A stretch of 64,000 bases of DNA from an uncultured Clostridia bacterium. Lineage in GTDB: Bacteria > Bacillota > Clostridia > UMGS1883. The notes under the pieces were generated by a model that worked only from the letters and a program-made list of their open reading frames with translations, was not told the origin of the DNA and ran no database searches. Position 1 is the first letter of the stretch; each line of letters begins with the position of its first letter. Below are positions 24,860-32,787 of the stretch, in pieces. The translations under genes and the position numbers were made by a program. The DNA lies in NCBI GenBank assembly GCA_947626145.1, contig CANQRB010000004.1, positions 93,250-157,249 of the forward strand. The letters run 5' to 3'.

Positions 24860-27361
24860 TCACTTCGCCTCGTACCAGCTGTGGCCGCTCTTGACCTCGG
24901 CCACAAGAGGAACATTCAGCTTCGCCGCGTTCTCCATTTCCCGCCGGAGAACCTGTCCGGCCCTCTCCGCCTCATCAAAGGGCGCCTCGATGATCAGCTC
25001 GTCGTGTATCTGCAAAATCAGCCTTGAGTTGGGACATTCCTCCCTCAGGGCTCTGTACACCTTCACCATGGCGATCTTGATAATGTCGGCGGCGCTGCCC
25101 TGAATGGGGGTGTTCATGGCCACCCTCTCCCCGAAGGAGCGGAGGTTGAAATTGCGGGCCTTCAGCTCCGGCACATAGCGGCGGCGGCCGAAAATGGTGG
25201 ACACATAGCCCTTTTCCTTTGCCTCGGCGATGGTTTTGTCCATATAGGCCCTGACCCCGCTGTATTTTTCAAAATAGCTGTCGATGTAGCGTTTAGCCTC
25301 CTTGCGGCTTATCTTCAGCTCGCCGGCCAGCGAAAACTCGCTCTGGCCGTAGATTATGCCGAAGTTCACGGTCTTGGCCCGGGAGCGCATCTCCGGCGTC
25401 ACACAGAAATCCGGCACGCCGAAGACCTGCATGGCCGTCATGGTGTGTATGTCCTCGTTCTCACGGAAGGCGCGGCACATATTTTCGTCTCCGGAAATGT
25501 GGGCCAGAACCCGCAGCTCTATCTGGCTGTAGTCCGCGTCCACCAGCACATGGCCCTCCTTTGCCACAAACATCTTGCGTATTTCACGGCCCAGCTCGGT
25601 GCGGACGGGTATATTCTGGAGATTTGGCTCGGTGGAGCTGATGCGGCCCGTGGCGGTGACCGTCTGGTTCAGGCTGGAATGGACGCGGCTCTCGCCGTCC
25701 ACCAGCGGCAGAAGGGCGTCGGTGTAGGTGCTCTTGAGCTTGGCGGCGTGGCGGTACTCCATGATATAGTCTATTATCTCGTGGCGGCCCCGGAGCTTTT
25801 CCATGACGGCGCTGTCAGTGCTGTAGCCCCGTTTGCTCTTTTTTACCACGGGCAGCATAAGCTTCTCGAACAGCACCTCCCCCAGCTGCTTGGGAGAGTT
25901 GATGTTGAACTCCTCCCCGGCCATGAAGTAGATGGCCTGCTCCAGCTCGGCAATGCGGGCGCCCAGCACCTGACCGAAGGCGGCAAGCTGACCGGTGTCG
26001 ATCCTGCACCCCGCCTCCTCCATGGAGAAAAGCACTTCCTCAAGTGGCAGCTCTATATCGTCCAGCAGGCTCAGCTGTCCCCGGGCCTCTATCTCCCTAA
26101 GCTGGGCCTCCATGACCGCTTTCAGGGCCGAAGGGCCATAGGGCTTACCTTCCCGCCGGCACAGCTCCCGCAGGTCGTAGTCCGACTGCTGGGGGTCAAG
26201 AATATACTCCCCTATTTCCGTATCGTAATACGGGCCGCCGAGGGTAATGCCCTGCCTTGCCAGAGCGTGGCGGGCGGCCTTCCAGCGATGGGTTATCTTT
26301 TTGCCGCCGCTCTCAAGGGCGGCCTTCATCTTTTCAACGGGAGCGGAAAACGTCCTGCCCTCAAGGTCAAAAAGTATCTCATTTTCGTTTGTCAGGAAGG
26401 CCAGCTCCACGGCCTGAGCCGCAGCCCTGATCTCTTCCTCTCCGGCAACGCTTATCTCGGCCTTGATCTCGGGGGCTTCCTCCGCCGTTTCAGCGGGAAT
26501 ATCCAACCGTTCGGCGATGCGCCGAAGCTCGAGCTGCTCCAGCTTGCTTGTCAGAGCGGGGCCGTTGTACGGGCGAATTTTCGCCGCCTCGACGGTGAAG
26601 TCGATGGGAACGTCCCGCTTTATCCTGCACAGCTCATAACAGAAATAGGCCATGTCCCTGCCGTCAAGCAGCTTTTGCCTTTGACCCTTTTTGATGGACG
26701 GGTCGTCTATATTCTCATAAATCCCGTCAAGGGAATGGAAGTTTCTTATCAGCTCGTAGGCGGACTTCTCCCCTATTCCGGCCACGCCGGGGATGTTGTC
26801 GCTCGGGTCGCCCATCAGGGCCTTGACGGCGATAAATTCCTCTGGGGTGACGCCATACTTTTCCATAACCGTCCCGTCGTCGTAATCCTCGGTAGTGGTG
26901 CGGCCGTAGCCCGTGGTGGTCAGCAGCACGTGAGTTTCCGGCCCGGCCAGCTGAAGGTCGTCCCTGTCGCCGGTGGCAATTCCGCACCACACGCCGTTGT
27001 CAAGACAGATTTTGCTCACCGTGCCGATTATGTCGTCGGCCTCGTACCCTTCCATGGAGAGCTGAAGAATATTCATGGCGGAAAGCAGCTCCTTAAGGTG
27101 GGGCATCTGGGCGGCCAGATCGTCGGGCATTCCCTTCCTCTGGGCCTTGTAGTCCTTGTACATCCTGTGGCGGAAGGTGGGCGCCTTGAGGTCGAAGGCC
27201 ACGCAGAGGCAGTCGGGCTCGTAGTCCGCCATAAGCTTGAGCAGTATGTTCATAAAGCCCAATATGCCGTTGGTAGGTATGCCGTCGGCGGTGGACAGGG
27301 GCCGGATGCCGTAGTAGGCCCGGTTGACGATGCTGTTGCCGTCTATGATTATAAGCTTCAT
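24860..27361 (-). CDS. polA: DNA polymerase I
   Basis: The 833-residue enzyme has an N-terminal 5'-3' nuclease domain (1-290; IDGNSIVNRAYYGI, EGYEADDIIGT, GDPSDNIPGVAGIGEKSA). A central domain at about 310-480 follows. The polymerase domain has motif A DADYSQIELRV (about residue 610), motif B RSRAKTVNFGIIYGQ (about 660) and motif C LQIHDELI (about 785). In the central region the 3'-5' exonuclease carboxylates are not recognisable (only ILFDLEGRTF where an FDTET-type motif would be), so proofreading is probably lost, as in Bacillus Pol I. The promoter is at 27415. Confidence 0.96.
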   Translation of the reverse strand: MKLIIIDGNSIVNRAYYGIRPLSTADGIPTNGILGFMNILLKLMADYEPDCLCVAFDLKAPTFRHRMYKDYKAQRKGMPDDLAAQMPHLKELLSAMNILQLSMEGYEADDIIGTVSKICLDNGVWCGIATGDRDDLQLAGPETHVLLTTTGYGRTTTEDYDDGTVMEKYGVTPEEFIAVKALMGDPSDNIPGVAGIGEKSAYELIRNFHSLDGIYENIDDPSIKKGQRQKLLDGRDMAYFCYELCRIKRDVPIDFTVEAAKIRPYNGPALTSKLEQLELRRIAERLDIPAETAEEAPEIKAEISVAGEEEIRAAAQAVELAFLTNENEILFDLEGRTFSAPVEKMKAALESGGKKITHRWKAARHALARQGITLGGPYYDTEIGEYILDPQQSDYDLRELCRREGKPYGPSALKAVMEAQLREIEARGQLSLLDDIELPLEEVLFSMEEAGCRIDTGQLAAFGQVLGARIAELEQAIYFMAGEEFNINSPKQLGEVLFEKLMLPVVKKSKRGYSTDSAVMEKLRGRHEIIDYIMEYRHAAKLKSTYTDALLPLVDGESRVHSSLNQTVTATGRISSTEPNLQNIPVRTELGREIRKMFVAKEGHVLVDADYSQIELRVLAHISGDENMCRAFRENEDIHTMTAMQVFGVPDFCVTPEMRSRAKTVNFGIIYGQSEFSLAGELKISRKEAKRYIDSYFEKYSGVRAYMDKTIAEAKEKGYVSTIFGRRRYVPELKARNFNLRSFGERVAMNTPIQGSAADIIKIAMVKVYRALREECPNSRLILQIHDELIIEAPFDEAERAGQVLRREMENAAKLNVPLVAEVKSGHSWYEAK

Positions 27362-27414
27362 ATACTCACTCTCCTTGCGCGTAAACGCCGCTCATTCAGC
27401 GCTGCAATAAATTT

Positions 27415-27443
27415 ATTATACTCTATTGATATAAAAATTTCAA
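27415..27443 (-). promoter_or_regulatory. Promoter of polA
   Basis: On the minus strand TTGAAA (27443-27438) and TATAAT (27420-27415) are 17 bp apart. Confidence 0.75.
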
Positions 27444-27512
27444 TATATTTTTTATAAATTTATGGCAGTATTTTGTCCCGTCAAAAAAAATCAAAAAAAT
27501 TCAAAAAAGGTA

Positions 27513-27541
27513 TTGACAAACGCTGTTATTTATGTTATCAT
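27513..27541 (+). promoter_or_regulatory. Promoter of the tRNA-Thr/tRNA-Tyr unit
   Basis: TTGACA at 27513-27518 and TATCAT at 27536-27541 are 17 bp apart, about 25 bp before the tRNA-Thr 5' end. Confidence 0.8.
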
Positions 27542-27565
27542 ATCTAATGTTCGGGGTCAAAGCCT

Positions 27566-27641
27566 GCCGGCGTAGCTCAGTTGGTAGAGCAGCTGATTTG
27601 TAATCAGCAGGTCGTAGGTTCGAGTCCTATTGCCGGCTCCA
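27566..27641 (+). tRNA. tRNA-Thr (anticodon TGT)
   Basis: The acceptor GCCGGCG pairs with TGCCGGC, the D arm has GTAGCTCAGTTGGTAGAGC, and the anticodon stem GCTGA/TCAGC has loop TTTGTAA (anticodon TGT). The T arm has GGTTCGAGTCC and CCA is encoded. Confidence 0.96.
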
Positions 27642-27660
27642 CTTTACTTAAACTTAATAC

Positions 27661-27745
27661 GGAGGAGTTCCCGAGCGGCCAAAGGGGGCAGACTGTAAAT
27701 CTGTTGTCACTGACTTCGGTGGTCCGAATCCACCCTCCTCCACCA
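27661..27745 (+). tRNA. tRNA-Tyr (anticodon GTA)
   Basis: This is a class II tRNA with a long variable arm (TTGTCACTGACTTCGGTGG). The acceptor is GGAGGAG/CTCCTCC, the anticodon loop CTGTAAA gives GTA, and ACCA is encoded. It lies 19 bp after tRNA-Thr. Confidence 0.95.
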
Positions 27746-27746
27746 C

Positions 27747-27776
27747 AAAAGCGCCAGTTATGGCGCTTTTGTTATT
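27747..27776 (+). terminator. Terminator of the tRNA unit
   Basis: The perfect 10-bp stem AAAAGCGCCA/TGGCGCTTTT with loop GTTA is followed by GTTATT. Confidence 0.85.
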
Positions 27777-27797
27777 CGCCATAAGGATGTGTTTTTT

Positions 27798-28400
27798 ATG
27801 ATGACCGTGCTTTACGCCTATCAGGGCAACCTCTATGTAAATCTCACCAACCGCTGTCCCTGCCGATGCACCTTCTGCCTGCGTCAGACCAGGGACGAAA
27901 TGGACGGCAGCGGCAGTCTGTGGCTGGATCGGGAGCCCACAGTGGACGAGGTAAAGGCCGGGCTGGACAGGCACGACCTCTCCAAATACGGTGAGGTGGT
28001 CTTTTGCGGCTTCGGCGAGCCCACCGAAAGGCTGGACGCCATTGTCGAGATAACCAGATACATTAAGGAGAACGACCCCTCCGTTCCGGTGCGGGTCAAC
28101 ACCAACGGCCTCTCCGACCTGATAAACGGCCGTGACACGGCGGCGGACTTCGCCGGAATTGACGCCGTATCCATCAGCCTGAACACTCCCGATCCCGAGG
28201 AATATCTCCGCCTGACCCGCAGCAAATTCGGCCCCGGCTCCTTCAACGCCATGCTGACCTTCGCCGGTAATGTGAAAAACTATGTCCCCAAGGTCACGCT
28301 CAGCACCGTGAGCACCACGATCACCCCTCAGGAGGAAGAGCGCTGCGCCGAAATATGCCGCGGTCTTGGCGTCACCTATCGGATACGGCCCTTCGAGTGA
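27798..28400 (+). CDS. TatD-linked radical SAM protein
   Basis: The 200-residue protein has the radical SAM cluster motif CPCRCTFC (CxxxCxxC, near residues 21-28) preceded by LYVNLTNR. Then come GEVVFCGFGEPTERLD (about residue 77), a VRVNTNGLSDLI strand and a SISLNTPDPEEY stretch. This matches the small family usually encoded next to, or fused with, TatD nucleases, of unknown reaction. Here the only TatD gene in view lies 21 kb away. AAGGA at 27783-27787 fits an ATG at 27798 or 27801. A GTG at 27789 is also in frame but too close to the ribosome site. Confidence 0.85.
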   Translation: MMTVLYAYQGNLYVNLTNRCPCRCTFCLRQTRDEMDGSGSLWLDREPTVDEVKAGLDRHDLSKYGEVVFCGFGEPTERLDAIVEITRYIKENDPSVPVRVNTNGLSDLINGRDTAADFAGIDAVSISLNTPDPEEYLRLTRSKFGPGSFNAMLTFAGNVKNYVPKVTLSTVSTTITPQEEERCAEICRGLGVTYRIRPFE

Positions 28401-28420
28401 GGCGTTGGCAGCAAAAAACA

Positions 28421-28449
28421 TTGACAGTAATGCGGTTTTGTGATATAAT
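28421..28449 (+). promoter_or_regulatory. Consensus promoter of the multi-stalk protein gene
   Basis: TTGACA at 28421-28426 and TATAAT at 28444-28449 match both hexamers exactly with 17 bp between. Confidence 0.85.
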
Positions 28450-28482
28450 TTAAGCAAATAAAAACGTCCTGGAAGTGATGAT

Positions 28483-30936
28483 ATGAAAAAACTGACATCT
28501 CTTTTGTTGACGCTGACAATGATATTTGTCCTTTCCCCATGTTCGATGGCCGAGGACGCCGTTTCCGTCACCGTTGGCGGCGCGCAGGTTCTGTTCCCCG
28601 GCGCGCAGCCCTATATAACCGACGGATGCCTGATGGTTCCGGCGGAGGAAACGGCCCGCGCCATGGGGCTGGGCTACAGCTTTTACCCTGCCCGGGGCAG
28701 CGCCGTAATTTCCAACGGCGGTCAGAGCGTGGAGCTGGCGGAGGGTCAGCTTGCGGTCAGGCTGGTGGGCTCCACCTTTGTCGCCGACGAGCCCGCGGCC
28801 GTTGACGAAAACGGCACATTCTTCGCCAGCGCCGTCACCATGGCCCGTCTCGCCCAGTATTTCGGCCTTTCGGCGGAGGTGGACGGCAGGAGCCTTGCCG
28901 TCAGCTTCGACAGCGATTTTCCCGTGTTTGTCAACGGCGAGCGGCTGTCCTTTTCAAACGCTCTCCCCACATTTCGGGACGGTATACATTATATTCCGCT
29001 GGAGCCGGTCGCCAAAGCCCTCGGCCTTGAGTACACCTGGAACAGCGAATACCTTGTGGCCACCGTCAGCCAGCCCGAGGTGGGCGGCATTGTCACGGTA
29101 AGCGTACGCGAGGGCACGGTAAATATACCCGTCATCTCCTTTATGACCGGCGAAAATCACATACTTTATGAGGACTACAAGCTCTATCTGGACGCGGACA
29201 CGGTTATGAGCATCGCCGAATATTTCGGCGCGGCGGCCTCGTACAATTACTACCGCACCGGCATAGTCGTCTCCGCGGGCCGGGCCTTTAATGTGAAGGT
29301 CAACGGCACGGTGGTGAATTTCCCCGACGTTCAGCCCGAGAGCGACGGCGAGGGCCTTCTCATTCCGCTGCGCCCAATAGCCGAGGTTCTCGGCTGCGGG
29401 CTGTCCCGGGACGGCACGGAGGCACGGCTCTCCTACGGAGAAAAGACTCTTATTCTGACGGAGGGTCAGTCCACCGTCATAGACGCCTGGGATATGGTTG
29501 ACATCGACCGCGCACCGGTGCTGAAAGCGGACAGGCTGACCGTCAGCCCCGACACCCTGCTCAAAATAGCGGAGCGTCTGTCGCTGACCGCCGAAATTCA
29601 GGGCACGACACTAAGCCTGACCGACCCGTCGGCTCCCATCTACACCGCTCCGGAGCCCGTGGAGGAAAATACGGAGGAAAAGGCCGGGAATACCGTGAGC
29701 GTCAGCGTCAGTCTGGACGGAAGGCTCATCGACCTTTCCGACGCGGCGCCGCTGATAGTCAACGAACACACCCTGATACCCGTAAGAGTTGTGGCCGAGG
29801 AAATGGGGCTGAACGTGGAATGGGACGGCGGCACAGGCGTTCTCATAAGCGACGGCGCCGACAGCCTGAGCCTGACCATCGGGAGCGACCTCATGACCGG
29901 AATTAAGGACGGCGAGGCCGTCGATATTCCGCTGGACGTGCCGGTTATGGCCCCCGACGGCCACACCTGCGTACCCATCAGATCGGTTATGGAATTTTTC
30001 GGAGCCACAGTGGGCTGGGACGGACGGACGTCGACCATAACCATAACCTCCCCCCGTGACAAGCGGGAGACCTCGTTCCGCGACGCGGAGTCCGAGGAGG
30101 ACTTCGCCGTTGACCTAGGCTTCACCGTAAAGGCTCCTCTGGCCGCGGCCTATGTGAGCTTCGCGGTCGTAAACGAGAACACCGCCCGGGTAAATTACAG
30201 CATGAACGGCGCCGAATACCAGTTAAACGCCACTTTTGCAAAGGACGGCGCCACTCTCAACGAGGACGACTTTTACGGTGACTTTGTGAGCCGCAGGGCC
30301 ACCGTCAACGGGGTGCCGACCACAATATACACCGGAACCACCCTCTATTCAACCTCCGCCGCCATATGGACGGTGGGCGGCCTCAGCTTCAGCCTTGAGA
30401 CCTCGGCGGCCCTCTCCTCCACGGCCATGCTGGACGCTGCCGAGGCGGCGGCCCGCACCTTTGTGCTTGTGCGGGAGATCGAGCCGGAGGAGGACGCTGT
30501 CAGCTACCTTCCGGACATGGACGCCGCCAAGGTGGAAAGCTCCTCCTTCTTCACCGATCTGGGACTGATAATGGGCGCCCCCGAGGCCGCCGACGATGTG
30601 GAATTTTGGATATACGGCGGCAAAATTGCCGAAATACGCTTTTACCTCTACGGCAGCCGCTATACACTGCGGGCGGCCGAAAACGGCGGTGACCTTACGG
30701 GCCTTGAGCTGGAAACCGACGGCACGGTGGAGAGCTTTTCCCTGTCCGCCGCCGCGGAAAACACAGTCGCCTACGTCTATCAAACGGCGGACGGCAGAAG
30801 GGCAGGCCTGTGGAACTGGGGCGATGTGAGCTTCGCCCTGATCTGCGACGACCCCTATCTCCCATCCCTGAGCTTTGTTAACATATGTACCATGTGCGGC
30901 GAGTTAAGCTCGCGTACTCTTGAACTGAACCAATAA
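28483..30936 (+). CDS. Large exported protein with repeated stalk domains
   Basis: The 817-residue protein starts with a signal peptide (MKKLTSLLLTLTMIFVLSP). At least four stalk (Cu-amine-oxidase-N-like) units follow up to about residue 525: one near 28-140; a second with FVNGERLSF and GIHYIPLEPVAKALGL; a third with VKVNGTVVNF and LLIPLRPIAEVLG; and a fourth with LIVNEHTLIPVRVVAEEMGL and CVPIRSVMEFFGATVGWDG. The C-terminal part (about 540-810) holds two related beta-rich domains (FAVDLGFTVKAPL... and SFFTDLGLIMGAPEA...). They resemble DUF4367-like domains often seen in anti-sigma proteins, but I am not sure. No catalytic motif is visible; it is probably a cell-wall-associated binding or scaffold protein. 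A consensus promoter and a terminator frame the gene. The next genes are a sigma/anti-sigma pair. Confidence 0.83.
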   Translation: MKKLTSLLLTLTMIFVLSPCSMAEDAVSVTVGGAQVLFPGAQPYITDGCLMVPAEETARAMGLGYSFYPARGSAVISNGGQSVELAEGQLAVRLVGSTFVADEPAAVDENGTFFASAVTMARLAQYFGLSAEVDGRSLAVSFDSDFPVFVNGERLSFSNALPTFRDGIHYIPLEPVAKALGLEYTWNSEYLVATVSQPEVGGIVTVSVREGTVNIPVISFMTGENHILYEDYKLYLDADTVMSIAEYFGAAASYNYYRTGIVVSAGRAFNVKVNGTVVNFPDVQPESDGEGLLIPLRPIAEVLGCGLSRDGTEARLSYGEKTLILTEGQSTVIDAWDMVDIDRAPVLKADRLTVSPDTLLKIAERLSLTAEIQGTTLSLTDPSAPIYTAPEPVEENTEEKAGNTVSVSVSLDGRLIDLSDAAPLIVNEHTLIPVRVVAEEMGLNVEWDGGTGVLISDGADSLSLTIGSDLMTGIKDGEAVDIPLDVPVMAPDGHTCVPIRSVMEFFGATVGWDGRTSTITITSPRDKRETSFRDAESEEDFAVDLGFTVKAPLAAAYVSFAVVNENTARVNYSMNGAEYQLNATFAKDGATLNEDDFYGDFVSRRATVNGVPTTIYTGTTLYSTSAAIWTVGGLSFSLETSAALSSTAMLDAAEAAARTFVLVREIEPEEDAVSYLPDMDAAKVESSSFFTDLGLIMGAPEAADDVEFWIYGGKIAEIRFYLYGSRYTLRAAENGGDLTGLELETDGTVESFSLSAAAENTVAYVYQTADGRRAGLWNWGDVSFALICDDPYLPSLSFVNICTMCGELSSRTLELNQ

Positions 30937-30963
30937 CCCCGCAAAGCCATCCTTAAAAAATTT

Positions 30964-31005
30964 TTCAGCCCGGCGTGCAGCAAAACGCCGGGCTGAATCG
31001 TTTTA
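30964..31005 (+). terminator. Terminator after the multi-stalk gene
   Basis: The perfect 12-bp stem TTCAGCCCGGCG/CGCCGGGCTGAA is followed by TCGTTTTATT. Confidence 0.85.
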
Positions 31006-31044
31006 TTGGTGTATCGCGATACAGACGAAACGGAGGCGACCGAA

Positions 31045-31539
31045 TTGAACAGTGAGGACTACGATTATTTTTCCGCCGCTTACGAAAGGTATGCGGACAC
31101 GGTGTTCAGGCTCGGGCTGGTGTGGCTCAACAGCCGTGCCGACGCCGAGGATCTGACCTCGGACCTCTTTGTGAAGCTCATGACCGGCAAGCGTCCGGCC
31201 TTTAAAAGCGCTGAGCACGAAAAGGCCTTTATCCTCCGCTCGGCCATAAACCTTTGCAAGGACAGGCTGCGGCGGCGGAAGCTCCGGCGGGAAACGGATT
31301 ACGACGACGGCATCCTCGCCTATATGGAGGCTCCGGAGGAAATAGGCCTGATGAAGGAGATACTGGCCCTGCCCCCAAAGTATCGGGCGGTCATCTACCT
31401 CCACCACTGTCAGGGCTATTCCACTGGAGAGGTGGCTAAAATGCTGGGCCTGAGGGAAAGCACCGTCCGCAGCCAGCTGTCCCGGGGGCGGGAAAAGCTG
31501 CGGTCACAACTGAACGAGGGAGGTATACACTGTGTATAA
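31045..31539 (+). CDS. ECF-type RNA polymerase sigma factor
   Basis: The 164-residue sigma-70 family protein has region 2 at about residues 10-75 (YDYFSAAYERYADTVFRLGL, DAEDLTSDLFVKLM). Region 4 at about 105-155 has LPPKYRAVIYLHHCQGYS and GLRESTVRSQLSRGREKL, typical of ECF sigmas. The frame opens at a GTG (31006), but CGGAGG at 31031-31036 sits eight bases before a TTG at 31045, which I take as start; this choice is uncertain. The downstream membrane protein overlaps by 8 bp and is probably its anti-sigma partner. No clear autoregulated ECF promoter was found; a terminator hairpin lies just upstream. Confidence 0.85.
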   Translation: MNSEDYDYFSAAYERYADTVFRLGLVWLNSRADAEDLTSDLFVKLMTGKRPAFKSAEHEKAFILRSAINLCKDRLRRRKLRRETDYDDGILAYMEAPEEIGLMKEILALPPKYRAVIYLHHCQGYSTGEVAKMLGLRESTVRSQLSRGREKLRSQLNEGGIHCV

Positions 31540-32425
31540 CAAAATATTCGGCAAAATCACCGTTGACAGCGGTCTCAAACAAAAAATCGAAGAAAGGATA
31601 GACGGAAACATGAACAGTAAAAAGCGCTTTGCATTTAAAACAGCCGCTTTGGCGGCCTGCCTTGCCCTTGCCCTGTCCGCCGGAGCCTTTGCGGCCTATC
31701 GCTATCTCACGGCCGGACAGGCGGCCAGAGAGCTTGGGGACGAAAAGCTGGCCCTCACTCTGGACGGCGGAGAGGCCATGAACGTCACCGCCGAGGAGGT
31801 CCCCTATCGGGCAACCCTGCTGGGCACCTGCTCCGGCAAAGACCTCAGCGACTTCGGCGGCACGGACGGGGAGATCTCTCCCGAGCGCACATACGCGGTG
31901 CTGGCCATAGAGCGCACCGACGGTCGGGAAATGACCTACGACGACAATATAATGGTTTCGCCTCTCATTCAGGGGCTTGACCCAATGCGTTACAGCATTT
32001 TCTCTTTGGGCGGCGGCAGCTCGAGCACCATAATCGACGGCGTGATGTACCGCATTGTGGAGTGCGACAGCATAGAATGTCTGGCCGACAGGCAGCTCTA
32101 TCTGGCGGTTTACGAAGGGCTGGCCCCCAACTCGGCCTACGCCATGGACGCCGACACCGGAGACATCAGTCCAAAAGCGGACTATGACGGAGTAAATATG
32201 CTCCTTGAGCTCAGCCTCGACCCCGCCAAGGCCGACCCCGAAAAGGCACGGGCCCTCATGGAACGGGTTGACGACAGAACCGACGGAGAAGAGGATACCG
32301 CCGGGGACACCGCCGCCGAAGAGTACGACGGGGAGTACGAGGTCGTCGAAGATGACCTGCATCTCATCGAGACCGCAAGCGGAAAAGCGGCGGAAAAAGC
32401 CCTGATTGTCGAAAGGAAGCATTAG
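31532..32425 (+). CDS. Putative membrane anti-sigma factor
   Basis: The 297-residue protein has a short cytoplasmic N-terminus (KITVDSGLKQKIEERIDG), a TM segment at about 37-56 (FKTAALAACLALALSAGAF), and an extracellular domain ending in an acidic, low-complexity stretch (DGEEDTAGDTAAEEYDGEYE region, about 250-275). The layout and 8-bp overlap with the ECF sigma gene point to an anti-sigma factor of the DUF4179-like kind. GAGGGAGG at 31516-31523 supports the GTG start at 31532. Release of the sigma factor would be by envelope signals or proteolysis, but no sensor motif is recognisable. A strong hairpin follows. Confidence 0.7.
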   Translation: MYNKIFGKITVDSGLKQKIEERIDGNMNSKKRFAFKTAALAACLALALSAGAFAAYRYLTAGQAARELGDEKLALTLDGGEAMNVTAEEVPYRATLLGTCSGKDLSDFGGTDGEISPERTYAVLAIERTDGREMTYDDNIMVSPLIQGLDPMRYSIFSLGGGSSSTIIDGVMYRIVECDSIECLADRQLYLAVYEGLAPNSAYAMDADTGDISPKADYDGVNMLLELSLDPAKADPEKARALMERVDDRTDGEEDTAGDTAAEEYDGEYEVVEDDLHLIETASGKAAEKALIVERKH

Positions 32426-32444
32426 TCCGGTAAATATTCCCCCG

Positions 32445-32495
32445 CCACAAAAAACATGGCTGTCCGAATACGGGCAGCCCTGTTTTTGTGGAATT
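32445..32495 (+). terminator. Terminator of the sigma/anti-sigma operon
   Basis: A long stem (CCACAAAAA-CA-GGCTG-CCG with CGGGCAGCC-TGTTTTTGTGG) closes on the loop AATA. Confidence 0.75.
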
Positions 32496-32780
32496 AGGAA
32501 TTAGGAGTGAGGAATAAATAGTGAGTAGTGAGTAGTGATTAATGATTAGTGTGCAGTTATCTTATTCTGTGTGACTGTACAGTAAATATAAAAATGACAA
32601 AATACTCCGTAGGGGCGCTCATCGGGCGCCCGCAATCAAACGTTTACGGCAACAACGATAAACGAAATTAAAATCAAAATTCCCTGTGCCGTCTTACGGT
32701 AAAAACGGCAAATAGTGTAACTGCCACATTAATATTCCTCATTCCTCATTCCCCATTCCTAACTCCTGATTTCCCACTCT
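32492..32780. repeat. Decayed inverted-repeat element with an internal GTAGGGGCG motif
   Basis: The left side (GAATTAGGAATTAGGAGTGA, then GTGAGTAGTGAGTAGTG) is loosely complementary to the right side (CCTCATTCCTCATTCCCCAT, then TCCTAACTCC). Between them lies GTAGGGGCGCTCATCGGGCG (from 32609), related to the repeats at 61 and 20655. No gene is supported in this 360-bp gap. Confidence 0.45.
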
Positions 32781-32787
32781 CTCGCCC

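Noticed and set aside
25445-27457. 670-residue plus-strand frame opposite polA
   Set aside because: Antisense to DNA polymerase I; no ribosome site or motif.
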